From Adenophora triphylla var. japonica (lineage: Eukaryota > Streptophyta > Magnoliopsida > Asterales > Campanulaceae), in NCBI GenBank assembly GCA_022495995.1, contig JAFEMH010000338.1, positions 248,001-312,000 on the forward strand: 64,000 nt of DNA. The letters run 5' to 3'. A model generated the notes under the pieces. The model was not told the origin of the DNA, made no database searches, and saw only the letters and a program-made list of their open reading frames with translations. The translations under genes and the position numbers were made by a program. This document shows positions 29,919-42,640 of the stretch, one piece after another. Every line of letters begins with the position of its first letter. The first letter of the stretch is position 1.

Positions 29919-31897
29919 TGTAAGTACCCAAATCCGGATCGTCCAAATTCGTCAGAAAATTAACTGAAATCCGTTAACTGGCCCGTGCATCCCGACATCG
30001 AACCGTACTTAACACGTGTCATCACACGTAAAAGTACGTCTTTCCCGGAAAAAATGCACTTTTCGGCACTTTCCGGGGGCATTTCGGACATTTTCCGGAC
30101 TGTTATTTTAAAAAACGGACAAAATCGGGACCGAGGAACGAACTCCCACATGGCTGGTGACTTATAGGGCACGTGGCAGCCATGCCACCTCCCTCTAGTC
30201 ACTCTTCAATCACAAATCAAGGCCAAAAGACCAAAATACCCCTGATTTGCAAGCCAAGTCCGACCGGACTCCCTGTGCACATTTTCTGAAATTGCCAGCA
30301 AGTCCTTCAAATTCTCAAAATACCACAAAACCCCCTGGATTCAGGCAAAGTCCGTCCGGACTCCTACTGCATTTTTCACCTATAAATAGAAATGGCTGTC
30401 AAAGCCAAAAGGAAGAACTTTTTTTACCCCAAAATTCACCACACCTCATAGCCCAACTGATTTTCACCCCTTCCGAGCTCCCGTTTTGTCTCGATTCGCG
30501 TGAAACCTTCGTATTTCGATCAAATACGCCCCTTATCACTTCGAAACAACCTTTCGAACTACTTTCCGTGTCCCGTACACACCTTCCGAGCCAAAGGAGT
30601 CGACCCTAGCCATAGGTATAACTCCCTCTCTCTAAATCTCTCATTTCGTCTCGGTTTATGCGCCAGTCGCTACAACCGTTTCGAACAACGTTATCAAAAT
30701 GTAGACGCTCTGTCTAACGGGTCCGATACGTTTAGCCTCTCGATCCTCTTCTCTTTCCGTAAGAGAAGTAATCACGGGTTAAAACGGCGTTCCGACCCCG
30801 TTCCCTTTACTTTCTGTCATTTACCAATTCCGGATCGATCGATCCGTTGATCGTCATTTAACTTCTGTCATTTACAATTCCGAGTCGTTTGACTCGTCGA
30901 TCGTCATTTACAATTCCGAGCCGATTGGCCTCGTTGATCGTCATTTACGATTCCAGATCGTTTGATTCCGTTGACACTGCTTTAAATACTGTCATTTACA
31001 AGTCCGACCCGTTTGGATCGTGATAGTATTTACTTTTCAAAGTCCGAGTCGCAACCCGATTCGTTGATCGCATATCATTTAATACACATTTTTCCCGTAA
31101 AAATCGTTAACAATGTAATGCCCGGTTCAAAACCGGAGTTTATCCTTCGAACTCTCTTTCAAAACGCGCGAAATGACGTTTGGCCTCCAAACGCTCATCT
31201 TCAAACTAAAAGCCGCCATTTGACATTTCGAATCATTTAATACGCATTTTTTCCGTAAAAATAGTTAACAATGACATTCCCGGTTCAAAAAACCGGAGTT
31301 CGACCTTCGAACTCCTTTTCAAAATCAAAATCGACGTTTGCCACGCAAACGCTCTTTTTCGTCTCAAAATCGACGTTTGCCACGCAAACGCTCTTTTCAA
31401 ACTCAAAACCGACGTTTGTCATTCAAACGCTCGTCTTTTCAAACAAAGTCACCTAATCAACGTTTGTCATTCAAACCAAGATTAAGCTTGTCATTCAAGC
31501 CCCCATTTCAAAAGACACACACACACACACACACATTTTTGAGAAAGGTAGAAAGACTCGTCATGCGAGGCATTTCGGGCGATCTCGTAATACTCTACCC
31601 GAAACGTAACGTGACCTCCGAACCTAACAATCTCTGGTACTAAAAGGCTTTTTACTCGTTTTTGCTGCTAATAAAAATATCCCCGTTTTCAAAGCCTTTT
31701 CCTACGTTTTTGCTACCAATAAAAACGACACCATTTTCTAAAAGCCGTTTCTCAACGTTTGGGCTCAAAATACAAAAACCGCGTGGCGACTCCTCATTTT
31801 TTTCCTTCCCATGAAGCGAGGTCTCAGACACCAACCCCTCCGCGAAAGACAACCGCGTTTCGCGCCCCCGTCGCGCGCAAAATCCCGGGTAATTTCA
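29919..31897 (+). repeat. Ogre-like 5' LTR
   Basis: 1,979 bp. A TATA box (TATAAATAG) is at 30381. It has dispersed short repeats (TCATTTACAATTCCGAG type, 30850-31030; ACGTTTGCCACGCAAACGCTC, 31333-31400, partly inverted) and an (AC)n run near 31515. It differs from the 3' LTR by about 6 of 220 bases in the stretch I compared downstream of the TATA box. Confidence 0.9.
30259..30388 (+). promoter_or_regulatory. Ogre-like LTR promoter: two palindromes and TATA box
   Basis: AGTCCGACCGGACT at 30259-30272 and AGTCCGTCCGGACT at 30349-30362 are 6+2+6 palindromes with a CCG-N2-CGG core, 90 bp apart. TATAAATAG follows at 30381. The 3' LTR keeps the second site (50949-50962) but the first is decayed. 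Confidence 0.6.
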
Positions 31898-31899
31898 GT

Positions 31900-31917
31900 T
31901 GGCGACTCTGCTGGGGA
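31900..31917 (+). other. Primer-binding site, tRNA-Arg type
   Basis: TGGCGACTCTGCTGGGGA, 2 bp after the LTR end. It differs by one base from the Tat complex PBS. Confidence 0.88.
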
Positions 31918-33262
31918 AAAGATACTTTTTTCAAAACTACCGTTGTTTTCTAAAAATCCTTCCGTGGGTCAAACTTTCGTTTACCCTTCCTCATTTTCGT
32001 GTGTGTGAGTTCCTTTAAACCTCGAACGGTTTTTTTAAAAGGCATTACATTGTCAACTTTTCAAAATCATACCATGTTTGTGCATCCCCATTCATGCTTG
32101 ATTCTCATCGCTGTCTTTTGAACTGTGCATCATAAATTCTTTAAGACACATTCTGAAAAAAATCTTTGTTTTACTCAGAAAAAGAATTTTAGTGACCGCA
32201 CACTACGCGCACTTGCTGCCTCGAAACACCGCACTTCACGTGCACTTGCTGCCTCGGTACACTGCACACTACAACCCCTAACCCGGGATGGCCTTATCAG
32301 TTGCACCTCGATTGGTCCGCGTACACCTTTCGGGGGCGCACGGGGTCATCCCAAACATCCCATCCTAGCCCGTGTAAGCCATGCACTCTTTGTGTCACAC
32401 TTTGTCCAAGACCCCGGTTGGTTTTTGGCTTAGCTCGTGTCATAAAGCCTAAGTGTAGGTTTTTTACGCCGGGCCCCGCCCCGAGTCAAGCTCGAGAGTT
32501 TGAGACCGAAGTTCGTTCCCGACCCGAAGTCTTGAGCTTTTGAGCCTTGACTTTGACGCGGAGCTCTGCCAAAAAATATACCCGAAGGTTCAATGTGACG
32601 CCGTGTCACCAAACCTCGTCGTATGTACTGTGCCAGCCACAACTCGGCCAACACCAAAAGCTAAGGTCTCTCGCACAAGCGAGTCAGGAGAGGTCATGCC
32701 CAAATTTTGGCACGATCCCCGCCTTAACTTAAGGACGTTGACTTCGACTGTGGCCCGTGCGTCACATACGTTGAAAGTTTGCGTGATTAGCTAGCCTTAA
32801 GTTCACTTTTTCCTTTGTCGGTGGAACTCGCTTGCCTTATCAGACCTCGCTCGGGATAGTCCGTCCTGAGAAAGATGATCTACAATGGAAACGAGGGGCT
32901 TATAAGCGTAGTGACGAGATCCACTGATTAGAGCTCTAGGATTAGTTGCGAAAAAGAAGACCCGCTCTTTTCCCACCGATTAGGACTCTGAGAAAACGCG
33001 CTTTAAGTAAACATTAATCGGTAATCGCACATTGCACAAGCCCAAAACCTTGAGCCAAATACCCTTTTCCGAAGCCTAAACCCTTCCTTTCATTCCCTAC
33101 AAATGAGCGTAAAGTGGTTCAGATTTCCGGCCGCCGCCTTGCCGTAATCACAAGAACGGCAGCTGTACAGCTTCTTCGGTTCCCTCGCTTCCTCCGTAAT
33201 TTCGACATGTCTAGTTCACCGAGAAATCGTGACGGAGAAGGACCCCGCCACCGGCAACAGAT
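31918..33262 (+). other. Ogre-like 5' leader
   Basis: Non-coding. The block at 32192-32361 is shared with the unit A leader. A stretch near 32560-32700 is distantly similar to the unit A leader tandem repeat but is not repeated here. No convincing gene. Confidence 0.65.
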
Positions 33263-34860
33263 ATGACATTGGAAGAAGCCATCCGGGCTTGTGAGGTCCA
33301 CAAGAGGCAGAAAGAAGATCAGCAGAATTTTGTGGTACAACTTCTGAATGAGCGAGGTATAGCAGCTATCCCCCAGTCAGAAGGTACTTTTGTCCTGGTC
33401 GAGGATGACGATTCCCCGAAACCAGTTCACCAAACCTTTACCCAGGTTCCTCCCCCGCCAACATACGGGATGCCTTCGAATCAACGAAATAGCCGACCTA
33501 GGCTCCATGTTGCCACCTCTCAGGGCAACCCTGTCATTTTTGGCCATCCTAGTGCTACTCCTATCACTCAATACCACCAGCGCACCGCTGGACCATCTCA
33601 GGATGCCAATATTCCTCAATAACCTCCCGGGTTCATCCCGTTGCCTATACACGAATCCCTAAACACCGGGGACAAACCCCGATACAGTTCAGAAAAGGCT
33701 CCCGTATATTCTCATATATCAAGCCTTCCACCTCCAATCACTACCGCTCACGTGGTAGCACCCGGCGCCGAGCCTCAAAGTCCACCACTGGACCCAACCT
33801 TAGCCTGGATGGTCGAACGTATGAAAGACCCGAAAGCCACCATGAGCAAATTTCTAAGCAAGAAACGCTCAAATCCACGTATCCGGAATGGTCACGCCTC
33901 TCCCCGCCAAGTTCGTAATGCCGGAGATGGACCGATTCGACGGAACCGAATGTCCTCAAACGCACGTCGATACCTACTTTCTCGGCATGAGAGCGAAAGG
34001 AGCAACCCTCCAAAGAAATGGCCGACCACTTCCAAAGATACGCTCAAAAGTTCACTGCTACGATGGTTTCGAGGGTCAAGCTCGCGGATCGTCACACCTG
34101 GGATCGATTAGTAACATCTTCCCCGGAACGGTATCGATCCAACTTAGAGTGGGAAACAAGTCGTGAGGACTTAATCACCACCGAGCGTAAAGCGAATGAA
34201 AGTGTTGGGGAATTCTACAAGAGGTGGAGCCGGAAACTCTCCGAGATCATGGAGCCACTCTCCAAAGATGAACAGATGCGGATCTTCAAGTCCCGCTTAA
34301 GACCGTCCATCGAACTCTCATCGGCTCATCATTTCTTCCTGCATCTCCGGCCATGGTCAATGCCGGCTCACGCTCGAGAAGGATCTCAAAGAGAAGTTGG
34401 CTACCGCACGCCCATACGTATACCGCCACAGCTTGCATTCAATCCCGCACCGGCCCCTAAGCAAAGGGAAAGATACGTCCGTCAACTACATCCATCGTGA
34501 CAACAATGGGTAATGTAAACCCACCCCACAAAGCAACAATTCTACTCGTATGCACTGCCGTACACTTCGACAAGTTGGACATGCCACCGAGCAAGATGCC
34601 GGAAGGGTTAATCAAGGAGGGTCTCCTTAAACCCGTTGCCAATTACAAACCCAAGAATCCCGTAGCCAATGCGGACAAGAGCAAATACGCGCCTTCCATC
34701 GCATCACGGCCATACCACCGACAACCGTTTGGGGTTACGATACGAAATCCGTAACTTGATAGAAGAAGGCAAGTTGGAGCGCCCCGTGGGCCCAATACAA
34801 TGGGAAACCCTTTTCCGAACAATAACAGCGTGAATTCCATTGAGTGGGTGCCCAAGAAGA
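33263..34860 (+). pseudogene. Ogre-like gag
   Basis: N-terminal region at 33263-33622 (TLEEAIRACEVHKRQKEDQQ) and a Pro-rich linker, matching the unit A gag start. The core follows in several frames: MPEMDRFDGTECPQTHV near 33912 and YRSNLEWETS, EFYKRWSRKLSEIM, DEQMRIFKSRL at 34130-34310. The C-terminal part near 34600-34770 (KLDMPPSKMPEGLIKEG, then RNLIEEGKLE) resembles the end of Tat Gag. At least four frame changes make it non-functional. Gag would form the particle. Confidence 0.75.
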
Positions 34861-36260
34861 TTGCCACGAACCCGGTTTCTCTGCCTCTTTCAGTTTGGAT
34901 CCTCCTCTAATGTCCACATCGCCTACGATGTTTGCGATCGCTCCGCCCGCCCGGAGTACGAGTCCCGAGAAACGGTCCGGAGCAATCCTCCGAGAAAACA
35001 AAAGAAGAAATCCTCTCAACAAAGAATCGAGAGAAAGATACGAGGCTGGGACACCAGCAGGGTACACTCTGAGAGCCTTCCGGAGGTTCGACTACTACGC
35101 ATCGTACTCCAGCCTCCTCCTTGCCTCCAGCCATGCAGCCTTTAGAGCAAACGGGGGTGGGAAAGCCGAAAGTCCCACGACAACAGAGCTCGCACTGGGA
35201 CATCGGAATACCTTAGATCTTGGTAATCTTACTGCCAGTCAGAAGCCTAACCCTTCGTGGGATCAGCCAAGATTCAATTTGTCCAGCTTCCGAGCTCGGA
35301 CCGGTAAAGGAAGATCAAAGTCAGCTTGGCACTCGCACTCAATCAATGTGCTAACCAAGGGCGGCAACCGCCAAAAGCAGCCTCAACATAATCCCGAGGC
35401 TCCAGCAAAGGCTTTACCTCGCAAGAGGAAGATAGGGAACGGATGGCTTGATGACTCTCCTTCTCCGGATAGAGACCAGATCTACGATTCCCGACTGTAC
35501 GGCAGTATGATCACGTTCTGTGATGAAGACTTATCGAGAGACGCCTCGGGGCACAACGAAGCTCTGTACATCACTCTCAAGCTCAACACCATAACACTCC
35601 CCGGAGTATTGTTAGACAACGGGTCAGCCATTAATGTTCTCCCTCTCAGCATGATGCGAGCCCTCCGCATCCACGAAAGCCATTTAATCCCGTCTACTCG
35701 GACTATCAAGGCCTACGACAGCTCGTCTCGTCCCATCCTGGGGACGGTAACTCTGGAACTCTGGTTCGAAACCCAAATGGTGCCAAAGAAAATTCCACGT
35801 GATGGACATTCCATCCGAGTTCACAGCTCGTTAGACGCCCTTGGCTACATCACATGAAAGCCATAGCTTCCACTCCCATCGCCGTGTTAAGTTCATTAAC
35901 CGGCAGGAGATCTCGAAGTCATCCGAGGGGATAGTTTCCTCATAGGAAACGAAGCCGAGACAAGAGCTGCGTGTCCGCACTCGTGCACCGGGTTACCTCC
36001 TTCGAATCAACCAAGGGACTATCGGGGCAAATCTCATCGAATCCCTCGTAGTCCTGGAGATGCTAACTATGTAAACGTACTTGAGCAAAGTGCACTCCCG
36101 AAGCGCTCCGATACATCAAGTTCAAATGTCGTTTCCAACATTTAGAGTGCGTATTGGAAGGAAACGCCGAATATCGCCATGATGCGGGCACATAAACCCC
36201 TGCCTCCAATCGGAGATTCGTCAAGATTCTTCAAACCAACTCTCGGCCCCGCCTGTGCGA
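34861..36260 (+). pseudogene. Ogre-like first protease-like domain
   Basis: Open at 34844-35857. The last third is clearly retropepsin-like: YGSMITFCDEDLS, ALYITLKL, active-site motif VLLDNGSAINVLP (near 35610), TIKAYDSSSRPILGTVTLELW. It aligns along its length with the unit A protease. A degraded continuation (IASTP, then a Met-Met-Arg stretch near 36180) may be its follow-on segment. A second, different protease copy lies at 38800, so this element carries two. Confidence 0.7.
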
Positions 36261-38500
36261 AGAGATCTTTGTGATAAAGGTCAACAAGCACCGCCATTCT
36301 CGTTTTGAATGCATGGAAGTCGTACGGGATGTCCTCCACGAGGAACTACCCGCTGCACCCCTCTTCTCCAACAAAGAGCATGATGTTTTCCTAGCCGCTC
36401 CAAAGAACGCATCCGGACGCAATACGTCCCTACGTTTGGATTGAACCGTCGATGACGATGAATCAGACTCTCCGGAGTCGAGGACGCGGCACCCGCGGCG
36501 CACCTCGCATTCACATGCTCGCTTTGAGGACGGAACTCCTTCCGATCGTGTCACCTACGACCAAGGCTCCAATACCATGGAGATTGTCAAGCTCAACGTC
36601 CAAGCATAAACGGCTATCCGACAATTGGAAGCAACCGGTTCACACGACAAAGAATCCTCTCGATCAGAGTGGCCGACGACGACTTCGTCAACATCATCTA
36701 TTCCGTATATCCCGATGTTACCAAGGATCCGATCCTTATCGTCGATTCTCGCAATACCAAAGTCACCCTCGATGACCGCCTCGCTCACGGTAAACGAGGC
36801 CCCGGCCAAGCGAGCCTCGTAGCTCATCACTACTTCCGAGTACCACCCCAGCTGGCAACCGGCCCGTGCCGTCGCCAAGCTTATACCCTCAAGTGCCGCT
36901 AAGGCCAAGGGCAACAAAAGGAGACCAAGCTCCTCACCCCGCTACGAGTCGATCAATCTCGGGAACGCTCTTCCGTAGCCACCCCGAAAACATCTCGTGA
37001 AAGTCTTCCCCGCAAGGCGTAGCCGCCTTCCGACATAGGAAATGACCACCTCAAAGCATCAACATGCTCCAGCTCGATTCTCGCTCCCACTGCCACGGCC
37101 CCGGATTCGTACATCCCGCGCCGATCGCTAGCTCGATAGACTTGGCGATCGAGCGAGATCACGAGACTATCAACATTGCAGTAATTCAATACCCCCGTGG
37201 GGTCAATCAAGCAAATATGGGCAAATTTCTTGGTAATCGAGATCAAGGAAGGCCGCATGGAATGTCCTGGCCCGACTTCCTTCGTCAACGTAATCCAAGT
37301 GTTCCCGCCATTCGGCGATTTGAATGTAATCACGCTCCGGACACTAGTCGATGATGCGCACCTACGGAGACCGCTTAGCTCTCGCAAGGAAAGCCCTCAT
37401 GGAACTAGCCGCTCAAGAAAGTCGTCTTTGGGACGAAGACCAAGCTCGAAAGACCGACAGTGGACCGAGCCCTTAAAGTGTCACAGCAAACTTCTGCATG
37501 TAAAGCTAGAGGCCACTCTAGACCAGCCTCGACCTCAAGGGTTTTGCTTACGGCAACTTCCCGACTACCGTCTCGTTCTCATCCAACCCCTCTCGCTGTG
37601 CAAAGGTGGTCAACGGTCCCGATGACCTAGGAGATGGAACGACACAGCAGTAACGAATCCCGCCGCTTACCTTCCCTGGGAAAGCAAGTTCTCTCGTGAA
37701 AGCGACGACGAAGATGATGAAACCATTCTCTTCCAAGCCGGCATGAAGTCAACAAAACCGACTCCCAAGGGTCCCGGGAGGATGGGAACGGATCATTTCC
37801 GCACTCAAATTGAAAGGCCAACTCGTGGAGGAAGGTCTATTTAAAAACAAGAGGAAGATGGAAATTGCCTCGAGCAACTACTCAGTGGAGATTCCACAGC
37901 CTACGGCATTCGTTTACGTAAACGATCAACCGGGACAAAGAACCGGCTACATGGGCAGATGTTCGGGAAGCCGTGTACTCGCCTTCCGACATACCCGCCA
38001 CTCGCATAAAGCAGGAGAAAACTCTCCCCGATGGAGGTTTACCTAGACCGCCGCACGCAGCTTCAAAGAAGCACCGGCTATTCTCACATGGGAAGAAACG
38101 CAGCACTAACTCTCGACGCAGCTCCGCCGCAAGAAGGTTGATCCGGGGCCTGAGCGGAGGAAAACTAGCAAACCACGAGTATCGCTGCACCCAACCTGCA
38201 TGCCCCGAGTATGCTCAAGAAGAAGGAAAGGAACGCGATATACCGTGAAGAGATCAAGGAGACCGTTCGCTTGAGCCGAGAACTCTCCAACCTCCTCGAA
38301 GGGTTAGCAACGCACAGCTTCGGGGCCAGTAACCACCGTTGCGCACCGACGTTCGAAACAAGGGCAGCATCAGTAAACTACCTCCCCGCAGAGGCACCTA
38401 AGCCATCCCGGGACGTAATCCGCTAAGCCGCCGAAGCTCATGGAATACATCCACAATCAATGAGTTGAGGGAAGACATATGGCCCTATGCTACGAGGAAT
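36261..38500 (+). pseudogene. Ogre-like spacer between the two protease-like domains
   Basis: Broken coding sequence without a recognised domain. One block, ECMEVVRDVLHEE...HDVFLAAP near 36310-36400, corresponds to ECMEALERVLKFE...DDSDVFLVIP of the unit A gag frame. The stretch therefore resembles the post-gag part of unit A. Frames change often and I cannot follow one protein through it. Confidence 0.5.
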
Positions 38501-39660
38501 CCTCCTCTAACTATGGCTCAACTCGTAGCGGCCTGTTCGTAAGGGACCAAACCCGATGTCGCCGTCCTAACCCGATCGGGTCAAATCCATGCATTACCAC
38601 CTAAGGCCACCAAAAAGCCGACGGAGCGTAACCGCAACCCGCCACCCGAAGACGCAAGTTCCCCGAAAGAGGACCCGATCCTCACTCACTCAAGCGCACT
38701 CAGCGAACATTTCCCTCGTCTCTCGCTCACATCCTCTTATCCTCACAAGCTCAAGCTAGAGGAAAGCTCCGGCCCGTACCATGGTCCCCGTGGACGCAAC
38801 CCTGCAGGAAGTCATTCGATGATCGGCAACATCCACTATGGCAACATAATCACCTTCACAGTATTTGGACCTTCCAAAATTTGGGGCCGATCACAATGAG
38901 CCGCTCTACATCACAGCCCAAACTGACGAGCGTCGCCTTCCCCGCGTGTTGGTAGACGGAGGTTCCGAATGAATGTCTTGCCCGCCAAGATGATGGACCC
39001 GCTGACATCAAGCCCACGCATCTAAAGCCTTCACCCACACCGTCAAGGCCTATGACTCTACTTCCCGTACAATTCTCGAGGTTGCTACTCTTAATATCCG
39101 GGTTCGGCAAGCGGATGATCCCCACCGAATTCCAAGTGTTCGACATTCCAATCACTTTCACAGCCCATCCTGGGCGTCCCCGGCCGCATCAAATCAATGG
39201 CGTGGCATCCACCCTTCACCAATGCCTTAAGTTCATGCAAGGCAACGAGCTAACCACAGCCTACGGCGACAAATGGCCACCACCGAGGGGACCAAAGACC
39301 AACGACATTCCGGTATTAGAAATCAAGCATAATGACGACGGCATTAACTCGGATTCACTCGAGACCTCCAAGATCCAAATATGCAACGTGGACCTTCCAC
39401 TATCTCACGACCGCATTCCTCCCGCCACGAGGATGATGAAACTCATGAACTTCATCCCAGATCGGCTCGCAAAAGGCCGCAAGGCCAACACCAAGTCATT
39501 GAAGTCAAGGACCACACCACGGTCCAGGGCTTGCTACGTGCCAACACCGGCCGACATAAGGAAGAACAAAAGGCTCGCCCGCACCAAGGCAAGCAGCCCC
39601 ACAAAAGGGGAACCTCCGACGGCACACCCAACCTCCGACCTTACGCCTTTGACCTCGCTC
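38501..39660 (+). pseudogene. Ogre-like second protease with decayed G-patch-like segment
   Basis: It starts near TRSGQIH (about 38570). It has the YGNIITFT block (38838) and VGRRRFRMNVLPAKMM (active site damaged, near 38960). HQINGVASTLHQCLKF (39190) and PPATRMMKLMNFIPDRLA (39420) follow. These match the unit A protease closely, so this is the orthologous protease. At least three frame changes. Confidence 0.75.
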
Positions 39661-39688
39661 ATTATTTCACCAAGGGAACCAACAGCAG

Positions 39689-39822
39689 AACCGAGGGGAC
39701 CGACAAGGGAACCGACAGCCAGTAACCGAGGGGACCGACGAGGGAACCGACAGCAGAACCGAGGGGACCGACAAATGAACCGACAGCCAGAACCGAGGGG
39801 ACCGACAGCTGGAACCGATGAA
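39689..39822. repeat. ~34-bp tandem repeat inside pol, four copies
   Basis: AACCGAGGGGACCGAC recurs at 39689, 39724, 39757 and 39791. It follows directly after the conserved YFTKG codons and has no counterpart in unit A. It adds a Pro/Thr/Arg-rich peptide in one frame. Confidence 0.9.
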
Positions 39823-41560
39823 GATGAGAAAGAAGCCGGGATAGTCGCACCAAGACTACAGAAGAATGGAACAGCCTAGCACGGACCTCAAGCGTTTCAG
39901 CAGGACTCAAAGCTAATCCGATAAGGGGAGCGTTCTCGACATCACAGCCTCTACCTGGACCAACCGCCACCACCGTCCAAAGACGAGTACACATTCAAGG
40001 GAATCCCTGACTTGGAGGAGCAACTCGTAGTACTCTCCATGGGAAACAGATTGTTCGGATTAGCCACCGAGGCCACGTTCGAGACAAGAACTCCAAAGCG
40101 TAAGGAACCAGTAATTCATAGAAGACGCTCTCGGACCAAATTTCTACGTAGTCTTTTTGAAGAAGTCATGGAGGTGCCAAACTTGATCGATCGGGCTCCG
40201 ACAACAAAGATGATCGCCATGATCGGGACAGCCAGGCCAAGCCTCTCGATCCCCGAACCCTCATCAAGCATCCAAAGAATGCCATCAAGAATTGGGTAAC
40301 TTTCACCGACCAAGGGCAAGCCGTGTAATTGGAAGACAAGCCGGGCCCGCACCCACATCTCCCTAAACCCGGCCTCAAACCCTCTCGAGCCCCCCTGTCG
40401 TAGTCCAGCCCTTCCGAGTCATCCAACGGCCTTACGGAGGACTATGATAATGTAGCCAATCATGTATTCCCTTTCTTGTTTAATGAAAAGTCCGACCTTT
40501 CTGAGTATCCTCTCATTGCCACTTTAACAACCGATAAGTTAACAAACAACTTAAAAGACGTTAATAATTCAATTGATAAAGAAGCATACACATTAAACGA
40601 ACAATACATTAAGGAAGTTCTCGAGCGTGTAGTTGACCAAGAGGACAACCGGCCCAAGCCGCCGAAGAGGTTATGACCAAAGTGAACCCGGGGGTCGCTG
40701 CAAGAGCCTAAAGAGACACAAGGGCGCTTTCTTCGCCGATGCGTAAAAGAAGCCCCGATAAGCCTCCTCCGGGAGTATGTTGACGTGTTCGCCCGGTCAT
40801 ATCAGACATGCCAGACTCCGATCCTCAATCGTGGAGCACGTAATTCCCTGATCCCGAATCCAAGCCTGTCAAATGTAAGCCGCAAGATCAAGCCAGAGTG
40901 GTCCTTGCAAGTTAAAGAAGAAATTGAGAAAATGCTCCGAGTTGGTTTCATCGTGATTGAGTACCCGACTTGGCTCTCCAACATCGTGACGGTCACCAAG
41001 GCCAACGGAAAGGTCGATGTCGTGGATTTCCGGGATCTCAACAAGGCCAGCCCTAAAGATGATTTCCCACCGCCTAACATCGACATGCCGGTCGACACCA
41101 CGACAAATTTTCAAGTAAAGTCCTTCGTGGACGGGTTCGCCGGATACAACCGCATCAAAATGTCCGAGGAGGATCAAGCCAAGATCGCCTTCACCACTCC
41201 ATGGGGACATACTGTTACACCTGGCCATGCCGTTCGGTCCGAAGAACGCCTGGGCTACTTCTACTACGGCCGCAATGTGCCCTCTTCCATGACATGATTC
41301 ACAAGGAAATCGAAGTATATGTCGACGACATGATCATCCACCTGTGGGATCGTACATGCAAAGACATGACAGATCCGAGAAAGTTCTTCACCGTACTCGT
41401 AAAAGCACTCCATGAGGCTAAACCCGGCAAAGTGCACCTTCGGCCAAGCGCGGCAAGGTACCGGGGTACATGGTTACGTAAAGAGGTATCAAAGCCGATC
41501 CCAAGAAAATCAAGGCCATCATCGACATGAAGCCGCCTCAAACCCCGATGTAAGTGAAGA
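39823..41560 (+). pseudogene. Ogre-like pol: linker and reverse transcriptase
   Basis: The linker at 40476-40676 (DLSEYPLIATLTTDKL, LNEQYIKEVLERV) is well kept. RT follows from about 40785, with KIKPEWSLQVKEEIEKMLRVGF, VDFRDLNKASPKDD and the intact box YVDDM near 41318. Single-base changes shift the frame near 40850, 41000, 41210 and 41390. 39823-40475 holds the protease C-terminal region in fragments. Confidence 0.8.
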
Positions 41561-42640
41561 GCTTCATGGGAAGACTTCAAGCACATCGCCGCTTCATCAA
41601 CCGCTGACATCTCTCTCGCGAGCCCATGTTCAAACCGATGAAAAGAATGCCGACATCAAATGGGACTCCGAGTGCCAAACAAATTTTGAGAAGATCAAGA
41701 CCTACTTGGTGAATCCCCCACTCGTGCTCCGCCACATGAAGACAAGCCACTACTCCCGTATCCGACAAGCAATGTACACGTCAATCGGAGCAATGCCGGC
41801 ACAAGAACAGAAAGATTCCAAGGTTGAGCATGCAATCTACTTCGTAGTTTTAAGCTTCAAGGAAGTGAACTCACTACTCAAAGACGTAGAAAACTTGTAC
41901 CGCCTGTATGGGTAGTCGGGAAACCGAAACACTACATGCAGCCGCATTCTGCTCCCGGTCTCCAAAGTGGACTCCCGTCCGATATCTCTTTGACAAGCCA
42001 TCCCCAATGCGGCTAGCCAAGTGGTCATTCTTCCCGGGCCGAGTTCGACATCAAGTACATGGTCGAAAATCAACAAAGGGTAGAGTCATGGCGCATCACC
42101 GGCCGACTTCCCGAGCAAAGAACCTAAGTGGTCCCGATCCGCAATTTCCTGACGACGGAATCTTTTCACTTGACAAACAAGAAACCGCCGGCAACTCTTC
42201 TTCGATGGGGCAGCCAACAAGAAGGGGAATGGTATTGGAATGCTCCTTGTCGATCCCAAGGACGAGCATACTCCCATAGCCATCAAGCCGAATTTTGAAG
42301 CAACCAACAATGCAGCGAATACGAAGCCTCGTGCAAAGAAGTTTGGAAGCCGCCTCGAGCGCAACATCTCGTAGCCGGATGTATATGGAGACTCAAAGAT
42401 TGATCATCAATCAAGTGTCCAACAAATGGAAGACGGTAGATTCTCGCCTTCATAAGTACCATACGTACATGGAGGAGCTCATTGCTCGCCCAAGGACATC
42501 TCTTTTCACTACTTGCCAAGAGACAGAACCGCTTCGCGTACGCCCCGGCAACCCTCGCCTCTCTTGTCGAAATTCCCGATGGGAAAGCAAAGAAACCCTC
42601 GTAATAGGCAGACGGAAACACCCGCCTATTGCCGTGAGAT
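41561..42640 (+). pseudogene. Ogre-like pol: RNase H and second RNase H
   Basis: RNase H remnants near 41640-41900 (SECQTNFEKIKTYLVNPP, AMPAQEQKDSKVEHAIYFV). The second domain lies at about 42190-42440 (a DGAANKKGNG-type motif split over two frames, LIINQVSNKWKTVD). Many small insertions and deletions. Confidence 0.75.

Noticed and set aside
31515..31540. (AC)n microsatellite
   Set aside because: Ordinary simple repeat present in both Ogre-like LTRs (also about 52120).
35480..36780. Overlapping minus-strand frames across the Ogre-like gag-pol
   Set aside because: The plus frames carry recognisable protease and linker motifs; the minus frames carry none and are shadows.
36261..38500. Possible novel gene between the two protease-like domains
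   Set aside because: No frame stays open long enough, and one block matches the unit A gag-frame region, so it is decayed element coding sequence.
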